Below, piece by piece: positions 42,727-54,166 of a DNA stretch of 64,000 nucleotides; position 1 is the stretch's first letter, and the number at the start of each line of letters is the position of its first letter. The DNA is from Antedon mediterranea (Eukaryota > Echinodermata > Crinoidea > Comatulida > Antedonidae), in the NCBI RefSeq assembly GCF_964355755.1, contig NC_092672.1, positions 36,578,501-36,642,500 of the forward strand, written 5' to 3'. A program made the position numbers and the translations under genes. The notes below the pieces were generated by a model. The model searched no databases and had not been told where the DNA came from. It saw nothing but the letters and a program-made list of their open reading frames with translations.

Positions 42727-44337
42727 TTATTTCGGTTTTAACTTCTGTCTCTTGTACGATGTACTCGGTCGTTGTAACTTGAGGGTTAACTGGACTTTGC
42801 ATCGAATGTTGCTAGCAAGTAGACTTGTTCCATTTTGAGATAGGTGATATCCGTCTTGGGCCAATAAATTGTAGATAATGTTACCATTTCTAAGAAAATT
42901 GCTGTTGTCACAGAATGACAAGTTGTGTATATTGTCAAGTCTCATTGCGTGCTTGATTTCTGCGTTTACCATCTCAATTTTGTAATTTAGTTCCCCTACT
43001 CTCGGTAGACCCAGTGAGATGATAAAGTGGGTATTTGGGAATTCAATGGCATAACTTTTTATCATACTGTAGAGGGCGTTTGTACACTCCTCTGCGCTCA
43101 TATTTTTTATAGTGTTTGTGATTTCATGTATCACGATGCAGTCCGGGTCTTCCTGGAAGTTTTCTAGCGCGTCGCTAATGTCCGATAGGGTATACGCTTG
43201 TATTATTGTTGTATTTGCCATTGGAAGGAGACGATGAGCATCTATATTTTTTAGATGCGAGTTTCCTATTACCGTTATTGATGTTTTTTTTGATTGGCCC
43301 CTTTTTGGTCCGCCTACGCTGGTACTCCTACGATTTTCATGTTGATGTATCGGTAGACTTTTTATAGCATCTGCGTATGTTTGTTGTTTTTTTGCTTTCT
43401 GAACTATGTTGTAGTCAGAGGTATCAACAGCTATTTGTGTTCTTTTTATTTCATATGTTTCATCTTTTGCTTTAGATAGTTTTCGTTCTGTTTCAGTAAT
43501 CTTGTTTTGTAACGTCGTTATTTGATCTTCTTTAGTAGCTATTAGTTTTTCATATGATTTTATTGATTGTAAGTCGGATTGTAGTTTTCTGTTGTCTGTC
43601 TCTAATTGTTTTATTCTTTCAGTTGATTTATCGACATCCTTTCTTAGTTTGGTGTTTTCTTCGGATTTTTTTGGACAGCTTGGTGTGTTTCGAATTTGTT
43701 TTAATGATTCTATTTCTGACATAAGTTTTTTGTTTTCTGCCTGGAGTCTGCTGTTTTCGCCTGTGATCATCTTCACTTTTAGATCACAGTTCTCTTTGAT
43801 TACATTAAGCAGCGTGTCGGCGAAAAAACTTTCTAACTTTTTGATAGCATGTTTACAATCTATATGGGATTTAGATTGTGTGCTTTTACCAATCGTGTTT
43901 CCAGTGTCCGATGCTTTTATCGGTGTAGGTAGCCCTAGTAGTAGTTGTTGAGCTACACTATCAATGTAGTTTTCAGTTTCAGTGATGATGTCAATATCAG
44001 GGGTGATTTGGTCTTGATGATGTGTTGGATATTCCTTATTCAATATCGGTGGTAAGTCAAGTGATATTCCATCTGTATCAATAGCCTCGTTTATATTGCT
44101 ATTTGCGGGCACTTCTTTTTCTTTATCAGTATTGTGATTGCTTATATCAGTTACCACGTTATCAATGTGCACATCATTTGCCTTTAGGTAATTAAGGGCT
44201 TTTTCCATATTGTAGAAAGACTGGAATTGGGCCCCACGAACGCTATCTGTGTTTTCTTGGCATTCAAGCCAGGACTTATATATTCCAGGATTTCTTCCCA
44301 CGGCGACTGCATAGATTTTTTTCTTTCTACACGCCAT
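42727..44337 (-). CDS. LINE ORF1: hybrid-binding (RNase H1-N/viroplasmin-like) + coiled coil + SGNH-like domain
   Basis: Probable RNA-binding chaperone of the retrotransposon. From the ATG at 44337 (536 aa) the first 50 residues carry KKIYAVAVGRNPGIYKSW and then a F-x-S-F-x-x-x-E-K-A-L-x-Y-L pattern, the fold signature of the RNase H1 hybrid-binding/caulimovirus viroplasmin domain. Residues about 190-300 form a coiled coil (ENKKLMSEIESL, RKLQSDLQSI and more). The C-terminal part (about 355-520) resembles SGNH esterases: a G-N-S-H-L block I serine, V-I-H-E-I-T-N, and a late D-G-Y-H-L with the Asp-His pair. Esterase-type ORF1 is known in CR1/L2 elements. The frame extends upstream to 44430, but the internal ATG just before the domain is preferred. 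Confidence 0.75.
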   Translation of the reverse strand: MACRKKKIYAVAVGRNPGIYKSWLECQENTDSVRGAQFQSFYNMEKALNYLKANDVHIDNVVTDISNHNTDKEKEVPANSNINEAIDTDGISLDLPPILNKEYPTHHQDQITPDIDIITETENYIDSVAQQLLLGLPTPIKASDTGNTIGKSTQSKSHIDCKHAIKKLESFFADTLLNVIKENCDLKVKMITGENSRLQAENKKLMSEIESLKQIRNTPSCPKKSEENTKLRKDVDKSTERIKQLETDNRKLQSDLQSIKSYEKLIATKEDQITTLQNKITETERKLSKAKDETYEIKRTQIAVDTSDYNIVQKAKKQQTYADAIKSLPIHQHENRRSTSVGGPKRGQSKKTSITVIGNSHLKNIDAHRLLPMANTTIIQAYTLSDISDALENFQEDPDCIVIHEITNTIKNMSAEECTNALYSMIKSYAIEFPNTHFIISLGLPRVGELNYKIEMVNAEIKHAMRLDNIHNLSFCDNSNFLRNGNIIYNLLAQDGYHLSQNGTSLLASNIRCKVQLTLKLQRPSTSYKRQKLKPK

Positions 44338-44869
44338 AACGTTATCGTGCTTGTGTTTGTATTTGCATATGAACGAAGTGGTACGATTTTGTTTGTGACA
44401 GAAACAATAGACAATACTGTTGCCAAGCACACGACGCCTCGCACTGATTGGCTAATTCAAAGGCAATAAGACGCGGTGGTTTTGATCAGGGTCCCAGCGG
44501 TGAAATGGGCCGATCAAACCTTATATGGTACAGTTTTTGTCTACCCGTGGGCCTAGGTGTAAGAGGTCTTAGTTACATGAGTCTAAAAACGGTTTCTGTA
44601 ATAAAATGTGTCACTTCCCTTATTTCAGTTCCTTGTTAACTTTAACAGTTCAGATCAAATATATATAAATCCAAGTAGTGTAAAATATCGTGAAATAATC
44701 AGTTGTAAGTAGCACCGTCCGTCCGTCTACGCTGTTTGGCGCTGTTATATAATACGTACTATTAAATGATCGTGTGATAGTACTTCTTTTTACTATAGTA
44801 GAGGAATTTTTACAAAAAAATAGCAAATTTGTGACTTTCTTTTATTTGTTGACAAAATTGATTAATAAT

Positions 44870-47800
44870 GTGATATGCCCAGACGCAAATAATGTGTTCT
44901 GCGCATGTTACCTCAATATTTTGACAAGTCGTCGATATATTGGCTATTTTCCAAAAAATGTGCAATATTCATGCATATTAATTGGATTCAAAAAAGGTCG
45001 AAATTTGGGTGATTTTGCAAAAAATCCCTGTACTATAGTACAATTGTCATTGTCATTGTCATTGTCATTGCCGATTTTCGACCCTTTTATTTTTTTACAT
45101 AAATGGTTACTATTGCATAATAAACATGCGCAGAGTCGAATAATGGGTTCTGCGCATGTCAATTGTGCTATCATAACCATATTTGACATAAATGGTTACT
45201 ATAGCACAATTGACATGCGCAGAACCCATTATACGACTCTGCGTATGTTTATTATGCTATAGTAACCATTTATGTCAAAAGTGGTTACTTTTGACATAAA
45301 TGGTTGCTATAGCATAATAAACATGCTCAGAGGCGAATAATGGGTTCTGCGCATGTCAATTGTGCTATAGTAACCAGTTTTATCGAAAAATAAAATGGTC
45401 GAAAATTGGTCATTTTTTGAAAAATCCTTGTGCTTATAGTACAGGGAAATTTTCGAAAAATTGCTGATTTTCGACCCTTTTATTTGTTGACATAAATGGT
45501 TACTATTGCATAATAAACAAGCGCAGAGACGAATAATGGGTTCTGCGCATGTCAATTGTGCTATAGTAACCAGTTTTGAGATAAATGGTTACTATAGCAT
45601 AATAAACATGCCCAGAGGCGACTAATGGGTTCTGCGCATGTTAATTGTGCTATAGTAACCAGTTTTATCAAAAAATAAAAAGGTCGAAAATTGGTCATTT
45701 TTTGAAAAATCCCTGTACTATAGTACAGGGAAATTTTCGAAAAATGGCCGATTTTCGACCCTTTTGTTTTTTGACATAAATGGTTACTATTGCATAATAA
45801 ACATGCGCAGAGTCGAATAATGGGTTCTGCGCATGTCAATTGTGCTATCATAACCAGTTTTGAGATAAATGGTTACTATAGCATAATAAACATGCGCAAA
45901 GGCGACTAATGGATCTGCGCATGTTAATTGTGCTATAGTAACCAGTTTATCGAAAAATAAAAAGGTCGAAATTTGGTAATTTTTTGAAATATCCCTGTAC
46001 TATAGTACAGGGAAATTTTCGAAAAATTGCCGATTTTCGACCCTTTTATTTGTTGACATAAATGGTTACTATTGCATAATAAAAAGCGCAGAGACGAATA
46101 ATGGGTTCTGCGCATGTCAATTGTGCTATAGTAACCAGTTTTGAGATAAATGGTTACTATAGCATAATAAACATGCGCTGAGTCGAATAATGGGTTCTGC
46201 GTATGTTAATTGTGCTATCATAACCATATTTGACATAAATGGTTACTATAGCACAATTGACATGCGGATAACCCATTATTCGACTCTGCGCATGTTTATT
46301 ATACTTTTGACATAAATGGTTACTATAGCATAATAAACATGCTCAGAGGCGAATAATGGGTTATGCGCATGTCAATTGTGCTATAGTAACCAGTTTTATC
46401 GAAAAATAAAATGGTCGAAAATTGGTAATTTTTTGAAAAATCCTTGTGCTATAGTACAGGGAAATTTTCGAAAAATGGCCGATTTTCGACCCTTTTATTT
46501 TTTGACATAAATGGTTGCTATTGCATAATAAACATGCGCAGAGTCGAATATTGGGTTCTGCGCATGTCAATAGTGCTACAGTAACCAGTTTTGAGATAAA
46601 TGGTTACTATAGCCTGAGACAACAATCAATAGATAAACATGCGCAAAGGCGACTAATGGGTTCTGCACATGTTAATTGTGCTATAGTAACCAGTTTTATC
46701 GAAAAATAAAAAGGTCGAAATTTTGTCATTTGTTAAAAAATCCCTGTACTATAGTACAGGGAAATTTTCGAAAAATGGCCGATTTTCGACCCTTTTATTT
46801 TTTGACATAAATGGTAACTATTGCATGATAAACATGCGCAGAGTCGAATAATGGGTGCTGCGCATGTCAATAGTGCTACAGTAACCAGTTTTATCGAAAA
46901 ATAAAAAGGTCGAAAATTTGTCATTTTTTGAAAAATCCCTGTACTATAGTACAGGGAAATTTTCGAAAAATGGCCGATTTTCGACCCTTTTGTTTTTTGA
47001 CATAAATGGTTACTATTGCATAATAAATATGCGCAGAGTCGAATAATGGGTTCTGCGCATGTTAATTGTGCTATCATAACCATATTTGACATAAATGGTT
47101 ACTATAGCACAATTGACATGCGGATAACCCATTATTCGACTCTGCGCATGTTTATTATGCTATAGTAACCATTTATGTCAAAAGTGGTTACTTTTGACAT
47201 AAATGGTTACTATAGCATAATAAACATGCTCAGAGGCGAATAATGGGTTCTGCGCATGTCAATTGTGCTATAGTAACCAGTTTTATCGAAAAATAAAATG
47301 GTCGAAAATTGGTCATTTTTTGAAAAATCCTTGTGCTATAGTACAGGGAAATTTTCTAAAAATGGCCGATTTTCGACCCTTTTATTTTTTGACATAAATG
47401 GTTACTATTGCATAATAAACATGCGCAGAGTCGAATAATGGGTTCTGCGCATGTCAATAGTGCTACAGTAATAAACATGCGCTATCATAACCATATTTAA
47501 CATAAATGGTTACTATAGCACAATTGACATGCGCAGAACCCATTATTCGACTCTGCGCATGTTTATTATGATATAGTAACCATTTATGTCAAAAGTGGTT
47601 ACTTTTGACATAAATGGTTACTATAGCATAATAAGCATGCGCAGAGTCGACTAATGGGTTCTGCGCATGTCAATTGTGCTAATATTATAACCATATTTGA
47701 CATAAATGGTTACTATACCACTTTTGACATAAATGGTTACTATTATCATAACAAACATGCGCAGAGTCGAATAATGGGTTATGCGCATGTCAATTGTGCT

Positions 47801-48220
47801 ATAGTAACCATTTATGTCAAAAGTGGTTACTTTTTTATGTTTAAAACAACAACATTACACAGCTTGCTGTGCAATTAACACCATTGTTGTGCACTTGAAT
47901 GGGTTTCCTATGACATAATAGGTGTTAATATGTCATTTGATTTGAGTGAGTCTTTCATGGCATTTGTAGTTAAGTTAGTCTTTGGTGACAATAGTAACAC
48001 ACACTTGTAATTGAGTGGTATTTTGATTTTTAAATTTCATATTTCTAGTTAAAAAAGTGATTTTTGAAAAATGTGTCAGTTGAGTCGTATAGTACAGAGA
48101 CTTTCTCGAAAAATGACCAAATTTCGACCTTTTTATTTGACATGCGCAGACGCACACAATATGTTCTCATTTTACCTCAATATTTTGAAAAATCGATATT
48201 GATGCGGTCTGCACACGTTA
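44870..48220. repeat. satellite-like array of two alternating hairpin modules
   Basis: Module A (about 75-90 bp): an imperfect hairpin from tggttactatagca through catgcgcagag to tctgcgcatgtcaattgtgc and tatagtaacca. Module B (about 90 bp): a hairpin from aaaggtcgaaaattggtcat to atggccgattttcgaccctt around a perfect palindrome ccctgtactatagtacaggg (copies at 45711-45730, 45993-46012, 46742-46761, 46937-46956, others with variants). Roughly 15 or more A and 8 B modules alternate, with some A-A runs and inversions. Related single sequences frame the array: an agacgca...ttacctcaatattttga block near 44881-44930 and again near 48149-48195. Open frames across the array are by-products of the repeats. 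Confidence 0.9.
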
Positions 48221-49465
48221 TTTTAAGTGATTTTTATAGTAGGTCTACTGTCGGCAGAGGTTTTTTTTTGAAAAAAAAATATAAGATGACACAATAACCA
48301 GGGAATACTGTTACTGTAAAATAATGTAAACATCAAAGATAAATTAAAGACAGGGTAATTTCTTTATTAAACAATACATTAAAATTGCAGAAGAACACAG
48401 TGGTTTAATTCTTGATCAACAAGACAACAAGAAATAGAAACAAGGCCCATGAATATAGGGGAAGGCAACTTACATAATACAGAGGGAATAGGCAACTATA
48501 TTAGGATTGGATATGTTACAATGCATTCATACAATATTATACATTATTATATTATAATAATTAGTACATATACCGTATCTATTATGCTTAGAAAATTAGA
48601 AAATAACTGATTTTCTACAACTTATTTTATTTCGTTCAAAATACTAAAGTATTTATTTCTATCATTGTAGGCTTATTTACATTTGTTGATTTTTAATTTT
48701 CTACATATTCTTAGATATTATCTTAAAGTATATTGACATTTCTTAGTGTTATTTAACAAATTGATCATCCCAACAATCAGTCCTCGTTAATCTCTCCACA
48801 TGATGTATTGGACGTGAATCTGAATTTATTTCGACTTGTCTCTCCCAATAAAGTCGGGAAGATAACTTTACCATTTCGATTCCCAATAAATATTTTTAAA
48901 ATAATGGATAGTTGCGTTTTAATATGTTTTACACATGTATGTAAATATGACACTTTTATGTAAATTATCTATCAAGCATGTCGTATATTAATTGAAAGTA
49001 GTACGCATGCGCACATACAGTATCTATGCACTAATAAGGGCTCAGCCTATAATTAATTTGTAAGTATGTAACTTAGATTTCTAATGTATAAAATAATACC
49101 ATAATAGTACCGTAAACTAAATAAAGAATCATTTAATGAAGTCGTGTCGTGTAAACGGAAAATAAAGAAATAGCCGAATGAAACAAAATAAATTGGCGAA
49201 GTGCACCACGGAACAAACTTGTATTCGATGTCTGCGCATACTTACTGAGCATTCCAGTCGATTTTTCACTTTATTTACAATTTGTTCAGTAAAATAGAAA
49301 AAAAAAATCCGTGATACAGAATCACATGTAAGCCCCGCCCACCATAAGGGATCATGTTATTATTATTAAACTACAGGAGTAACTACTTTACTGCAGTAAT
49401 GTATGACGTTAATAAACAAAATGAATAGTTACTGCAGTATCTGCAGTAAAATAATTTTGCCATGA
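47880..49465. other. array flank and intergenic sequence
   Basis: After the array edge (about 48220) the sequence is AT-rich with no supported exon. Small inverted patches around ctgcagtaa occur near 49385-49450. Confidence 0.4.
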
Positions 49466-49466
49466 T

Positions 49467-49592
49467 CCCTAACCGAACACCTAACCTTGTTCGTAGACAC
49501 AGTCAGGTCATTTCACACAGCAACATATCCTTACAGGCCTGTATGTAAAACCAACTGACTAAATGTAGTTGGTATGACGTCATATTAGTTTA
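49467..49592 (+). repeat. 126-bp direct repeat, copy 1
   Basis: From aaccgaacacctaac through gtagacacagtcaggtcatt to gtagttggtatgacgtcata. The second copy is at 49991-50119; a MITE pair sits between them. Confidence 0.85.
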
Positions 49593-49776
49593 CTAAAGCG
49601 TGGTTCCCACTAGCGACGCAACACAACGACGTAACGCAACGCAAGTGAATTGACCAATCACAAGCGATGGCTTATTCGCTTGTGATTGCTAGCTGTCTAT
49701 AACTTCGCCTGTCATTGGTTAAAACGCTTGCGTTGCGTTTACGTCCTTGCGTTACGTTCTAGTGGGAACCAAGCTT
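49593..49776. mobile_element. MITE family B1 copy
   Basis: ctaaagcgtggttcccacta to tagtgggaaccaagctt. The long palindromic arms include gtgaattgaccaatcacaag and its partner at the right. Confidence 0.9.
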
Positions 49777-49778
49777 GT

Positions 49779-49993
49779 AGCTTGGTTCTCACTAGCGACG
49801 CAACGTAACGCAACCTACGCAACGTCAGAAAATTCCCTTCCGATAATTGTGTTTGCCCCCGCCTGCGTGAAATCAAACCTGTGATGTTTCCAGCATTGTT
49901 GCATCGTCCGTTCCCACTTGTGATTGCGCAATACTGCACTTTGCGTCGATACGTCGCTGCCGTTACGTTCTAGGGGAAATAACCACGCTTAAC
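49779..49993. mobile_element. MITE family B2 copy
   Basis: Starts tagcttggttctcactagcg, with B2 interior ccgcctgcgtgaaatcaaac and cacttgtgattgcgcaatac. It ends in a degraded taggggaaataaccacgctt. It abuts the preceding B1 copy almost base to base. Confidence 0.85.
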
Positions 49994-50119
49994 CGAACAC
50001 CGATCCTTGTTTGTAGACACAGTCAGGTCATTTCACACAGCAAAATATCCCTACAGGCCTGTATGTAAAACCAACTGACTAAATGTAGTTGGTATGACGT
50101 CTTATTAGTTAACTTAATC
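49991..50119 (+). repeat. 126-bp direct repeat, copy 2
   Basis: Same ordered blocks as 49467-49592 (aaccgaacaccgatcc, gtagacacagtcaggtcatt, tatgacgtcttattagtt). A third short echo, ggtatgacgtcatattagtt, follows at 50131-50150. Confidence 0.85.
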
Positions 50120-50159
50120 AATGTCGGATTGGTATGACGTCATATTAGTTAACTAAAAT

Positions 50160-51169
50160 ATTACGTCATTGCTTAGAATAATATATATTCTACGTTCGTA
50201 CAAAAATGTTACCAATATTCTTTTAATCAAAAGTGACAAGCAGCTAACTTTCAACATGAAATAAACTCTTCCTTATCTATATTATTTATTTATTTATATA
50301 ATTTTTATGAATTTTATATAAAAGTTAGAATTATAAGTACAACATAAATAACGGCGGTTTGAAATAACCAGTAATGTGGTTAGTTTGTCTTCTAATAAAA
50401 ATATCCGCTAACAAATAAATCGTCTACACACAATGTGTTGTACACTTTAATTCCTATATCTTTATTATAATAAACTTAATATTAGCAAGACAATAGTAAA
50501 GTGTATACTGTTCGTGAACTCTAACAGGCGAATATTTCATTAAAAAACAATAGCACTTTAACGTTATGTAAATAAATTATTTAAATTGCACTCTTTCGTA
50601 TTCGCTAAAAGAATTCAGTCGCACATAACTTCAATAAATTTCAAAGCTGAATACATCGTAAAATGTAACGTAACCATCTTAAAATTGTTGACGTCATCGA
50701 ATTATGTGATTGCACGCTTATCATTTCACATGAATTAAATGATCTGTATAAATTATATATTATATATCACATGAAATGTTCAAAGTATGCATGTACATTA
50801 CGCAAATTCTTAGAAACATTGTTATGCATGTACATACACACTTTCATATCTTTCTATTTCATATTGGCACCTTCGAGTAGTTACCTTCATATTGTCTTCC
50901 CCCTTCATTGTCCCCTTCATACTTCCAACCTCAAATGTTCCCTTCATAATTGTCCCCTTCATACTTTCAACCTCAAATGTCCCCTTCATATTGTCCCTTT
51001 CAAATTGTATCTTCCTATTAATCCTTTCAAAAAATATTTTGCCTGAAAAATCTCTTCAAAATTTATCAATTGTTTCGTATTCATCAACAGGCACTCTCTG
51101 TGTTGACTAAAAATAAAAGAAAGAATTGATGACAGATTTATCATTTTCTTAATAGAATCACTCTCAATA
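50160..51169. other. intergenic region with a CCCCTTCAT repeat patch
   Basis: At about 50915-51000 the blocks ccccttcatacttccaacct and caaatgtccccttcatattg repeat imperfectly. Open frames across this patch are low complexity and unsupported. Nothing else recognised. Confidence 0.4.
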
Positions 51170-51284
51170 AAGCTCTGTCTACACTATCAAACTTTATGTG
51201 ATGTGTTCATATATGAAGACGATGAAATCATATCACTACTATGGGCACATCATTCAAACTAGTTTAATAGTGTAGACAGAGCTC
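51170..51284. mobile_element. MITE family A copy, short
   Basis: aagctctgtctacactatca to ttaatagtgtagacagagct. Interior reduced to atatgaagacgatgaaatca and catatcactactatgggca. The shortest intact copy here (115 bp). Confidence 0.85.
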
Positions 51285-51706
51285 AAAATCTTTTGAAAGA
51301 CGGTTTTGACTTTGAGAAACCACATGAAACTGACATTACATACTTGTTGTCTAACTAAAATTATGCTCTGAAGATGCTTTTTTACTGGCAAGATGTTAAG
51401 CTGTGATTAGTATATTGTGTTAAAGGGACACACTTACTGCTGGTATTCCATGCTTTAGGCCTTAAAGGTGACAGAACCACAGAATCGTCATTTCGCACTA
51501 CGATATGCTGAAATTAAAAGGTTACAATGTGATAGGATTTGATGCAAGTGCTATACAGGCTGGCAAAGACAACAGCAAGGCAGTGGTGATGGCAGGCCGC
51601 GATATTTCTTTTCGCACATCAGTTGGGGACCCCTCATGAAACGTCACAAAATAAACATGAATATTCATTAGTTATATCCATGTGTGTGTGATGTAACAAC
51701 AATTCA

Positions 51707-51892
51707 CTAAAGCTTGGTTCCCACTAGAACGTAACGCAAGGACGTAAACGCAACGCAAGCGTTTTAACCAATGACAAGCGAAGTTATAGACAGTTAGCAA
51801 TCACAAGCGAATAAGCCATCGCTTGTGATTGGTCAATTCACTTGCGTTGCGTTACGTCCTTGTGTTGCGTCGCTAGTGGGAACCACGCTTAA
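51707..51892. mobile_element. MITE family B1 copy
   Basis: ctaaagcttggttcccacta to tagtgggaaccacgcttaa; the central arms match those of the copy at 49593-49776 in the opposite orientation. Confidence 0.9.
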
Positions 51893-52112
51893 AGCGTGGT
51901 TCCCACTAGAACGCAACGCAACGTAACGCAGCGACGTATCGACACAAAGTGCTGTATTGCGTAATCACAAGTGGGAACCGACGACGCCACAGTGCTGCAA
52001 ATATCGCAGGTTTGATTTCACGCAGGCGGGGAAATCACAATGATTGGAAGGGCATTTTTCTTCCGTTGCGTAGGTTGCGTTACGTTGCGTCGCTAGTGGG
52101 AACCAAGCTTTA
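51890..52112. mobile_element. MITE family B2 copy, inverted
   Basis: taaagcgtggttcccactag, then gcagcgacgtatcgacacaa, cgcaggtttgatttcacgca, and gtagtg-type end ctagtgggaaccaagctt. It shares its first bases with the end of the adjoining B1 element. Confidence 0.9.
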
Positions 52113-52242
52113 TGGAAACGCTTTCTGTCGAATGGATTAGATTATGGACTTTACATGTCGATGTATGAGGTTCGAATCTCATGAACAACTTCTTTTTACT
52201 TAATAGTGAGAGAGATTATTTAGAGGGTTAGGTTCAGTTATA

Positions 52243-52457
52243 TTAAAGCGTGGTTCCCACTAGCGACGCAACGTAACGCAAGCTACGCAACGTAAGAAAA
52301 TGCCCTTGCAGTCATTGTGTTTTCCCCCGCCTGCGTGAAATCAAAACTGCGATGTTTGCAGCAGCAGTGTTTCGTCGTCGGTTCCCACTTGTGATTACGC
52401 AATACATCACTTTGCGTCGATACATCGCTGCGTTGCATTCTAGTGGGAACCACGCTG
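52243..52457. mobile_element. MITE family B2 copy
   Basis: ttaaagcgtggttcccacta to ctagtgggaaccacgct; the interior ccgcctgcgtgaaatcaaaa and cacttgtgattacgcaatac are in the opposite orientation to the 51890 copy. Confidence 0.9.
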
Positions 52458-52652
52458 TAGGAAGTTGTTCGGCTATCTTTCACATAAGGGGTCCACAACT
52501 TATGTACAAAAAAAAATCGCTTGCAGGCCTAGGTATGATACAAGGATTTTTGTTGTGACATTACACATATTTTGGCTATATTTCGCTTGACAATTTGACG
52601 TACTTTGTCTCTGATCGATATTTGTATCGGGTCATTTATGCCATGGAACAAC

Positions 52653-52868
52653 CCTAAAGCGTGGTTCCCACTAGAACGCAACGCAACGTAACGCAGCGAC
52701 GTATCGACGCAAAGTGCTGTATTGCGTAATCACAAGTGGGAACCGACGACGCAACAGTGCTACTAAAATCGCAGGTTTGATTTCACGTAGGCGGGGGCAA
52801 ACACAATTATTGGAAGGGTATTTTGGCACGTTGCGTTACGTTGCGTCGCTAGTGTGAACCAAACTTAA
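52653..52868. mobile_element. MITE family B2 copy, inverted
   Basis: ctaaagcgtggttcccacta to a diverged ctagtgtgaaccaaactt; shares cagcgacgtatcgacgcaaa and cgcaggtttgatttcacgta with the copy at 51890. Confidence 0.9.
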
Positions 52869-52949
52869 CCCTATAGATTATTATCGTTCAGAAATAAAAG
52901 CAAAACATATTAGGTTACTTTGTAGCGTTACTATTTTGAGTGGTTTAGC

Positions 52950-53105
52950 ATTAATTTTGGTTCTCACTAGGACACAACGTAGACGAAACGCAAGCGAGTT
53001 GACCAATCACACGCGACTGTTCGAATAATATATCGCTTGTGATTGGTCAAATAACTTTGCGTTGCGTTACGTCCTTGCGTTGCGTCCTAGTGGGAACCAA
53101 GCTTT
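52950..53105. mobile_element. MITE family B1 copy, short-arm form
   Basis: ttggttctcactaggacaca to gtcctagtgggaaccaagct; the centre has gactgttcgaataatatatc like the copy at 36650. Confidence 0.85.
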
Positions 53106-53296
53106 ATTAGGAATAAGTAAAGCGTTGATACTTTAATATAAGCGTGTTAATTAAATAATGTATACAGTAGCTTATATCTTAACCGATTACTATATCAGCA
53201 AACTAAGATCAAAATACAATTATAAATAAATAAATACATTTTTAGATTAAGTATTGGGGATGATGATATCGGTTATACAAGTTTACAAATTATGAA

Positions 53297-53545
53297 AAAT
53301 ATGGAACGCCAACAAGATTATAGTAAGAGTAAGTAAAATGATGAAGCACAATTAAATAGTACAATGTTGCGATATGAAAGTGTACAGGTACATAAATGAT
53401 AAATGACATAAGTAACCGTACGGTTCCTCCATGCCGTACGCGCACAATTTGTGCGTAAATTGAAATATGGAACGCCAAAAACCATGACACTGCGGAAGAA
53501 ATATTATTTCCTCTATGGTGACACATAATTGTCATATTGGCGTTT
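53297..53545. repeat. inverted repeats of ATATGGAACGCCAA
   Basis: atatggaacgccaac (about 53299) and atatggaacgccaaa (53466) face ttggcgtttcatat (53533), so about 80 bp to 250 bp could fold. The same ggcgtttcata core appears near 14189, 39184 and, inverted, 62357, so it marks a dispersed family. Confidence 0.5.
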
Positions 53546-54166
53546 CATATTTAAATCGAGAATTTTGAAAGTGAAAAAAAATAATCAGCTGCAGTGCGTA
53601 TCAATACTCACACGGGCGATTTTTAAATGACTGCGCGTGGTAGCGCGAGTACGGTATATGACGTCATTAATTGCATACGTTCAAGATGAAACAGAATGAT
53701 CTATGAATAGCAATCTTGGTGTGAAAATTAAGTTGTATTTTTAAACACAACACTGATCAACAAGTATGATTTGACCAAGGCAATCTAATTTTCTTTCTAA
53801 TTTTTGTTCTTCTACTGCATAGAATTTGATACATAAAGCAAAACGCCCTTTAAGCAGAGAAGCAACGTCGTTTAAAAAAAGTTATATAGTTAAATATATA
53901 CGTCATCAAGATCTTGAGTGTGATTGGCTGAGACACGACGATCGTGCAACGTTTTATTTTTAAACAGTTTGCAGAGAGGATTACATATCTTGCACTCATT
54001 CTAGATTAAAATATAAATGCGCAAACAGAACATAAAAGTATAATAAACTAGTATGTAGATTGATTAAACATTAACCTAAAATGTTTCACATTGGTAAAGG
54101 CTAACGCACGCGCACTAGAAAAAAATAAATATTTCTGGCATGCGTTGATGATCTCCTTTTAAAAAT

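Larger units (their letters stand above)
39420..44510 (-). mobile_element. near-full-length non-LTR retrotransposon (CR1/L2-like)
   Basis: Two ORFs in the order ORF1 (gag-like with esterase-type domain) and ORF2 (endonuclease, reverse transcriptase) on the minus strand, separated by 10 bp. On the plus strand the left (3' UTR) end has a short direct repeat (attacagtacatcataattac) near 39470-39492, as CR1-group 3' ends often do. The 5' limit is approximate. An in-frame stop near the end of ORF2 makes this copy probably defective. Confidence 0.8.

Noticed and set aside
44338-44430. Upstream extension of LINE ORF1
   Set aside because: The 31 extra residues are unlike the following domain, and the ATG at 44337 lies directly before it.
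44774-47878. Many open frames of 60-160 codons on both strands
   Set aside because: All are reading frames across the hairpin satellite; their peptides repeat with the modules and lack start or splice context.
44870-48220. CRISPR-like repeat array
   Set aside because: The genome is eukaryotic, there are no unique spacers of constant length, and the repeats alternate between two hairpins.
50771-51110. Overlapping open frames of 91 and 72 codons
   Set aside because: They read through an imperfect CCCCTTCAT repeat and are low complexity.
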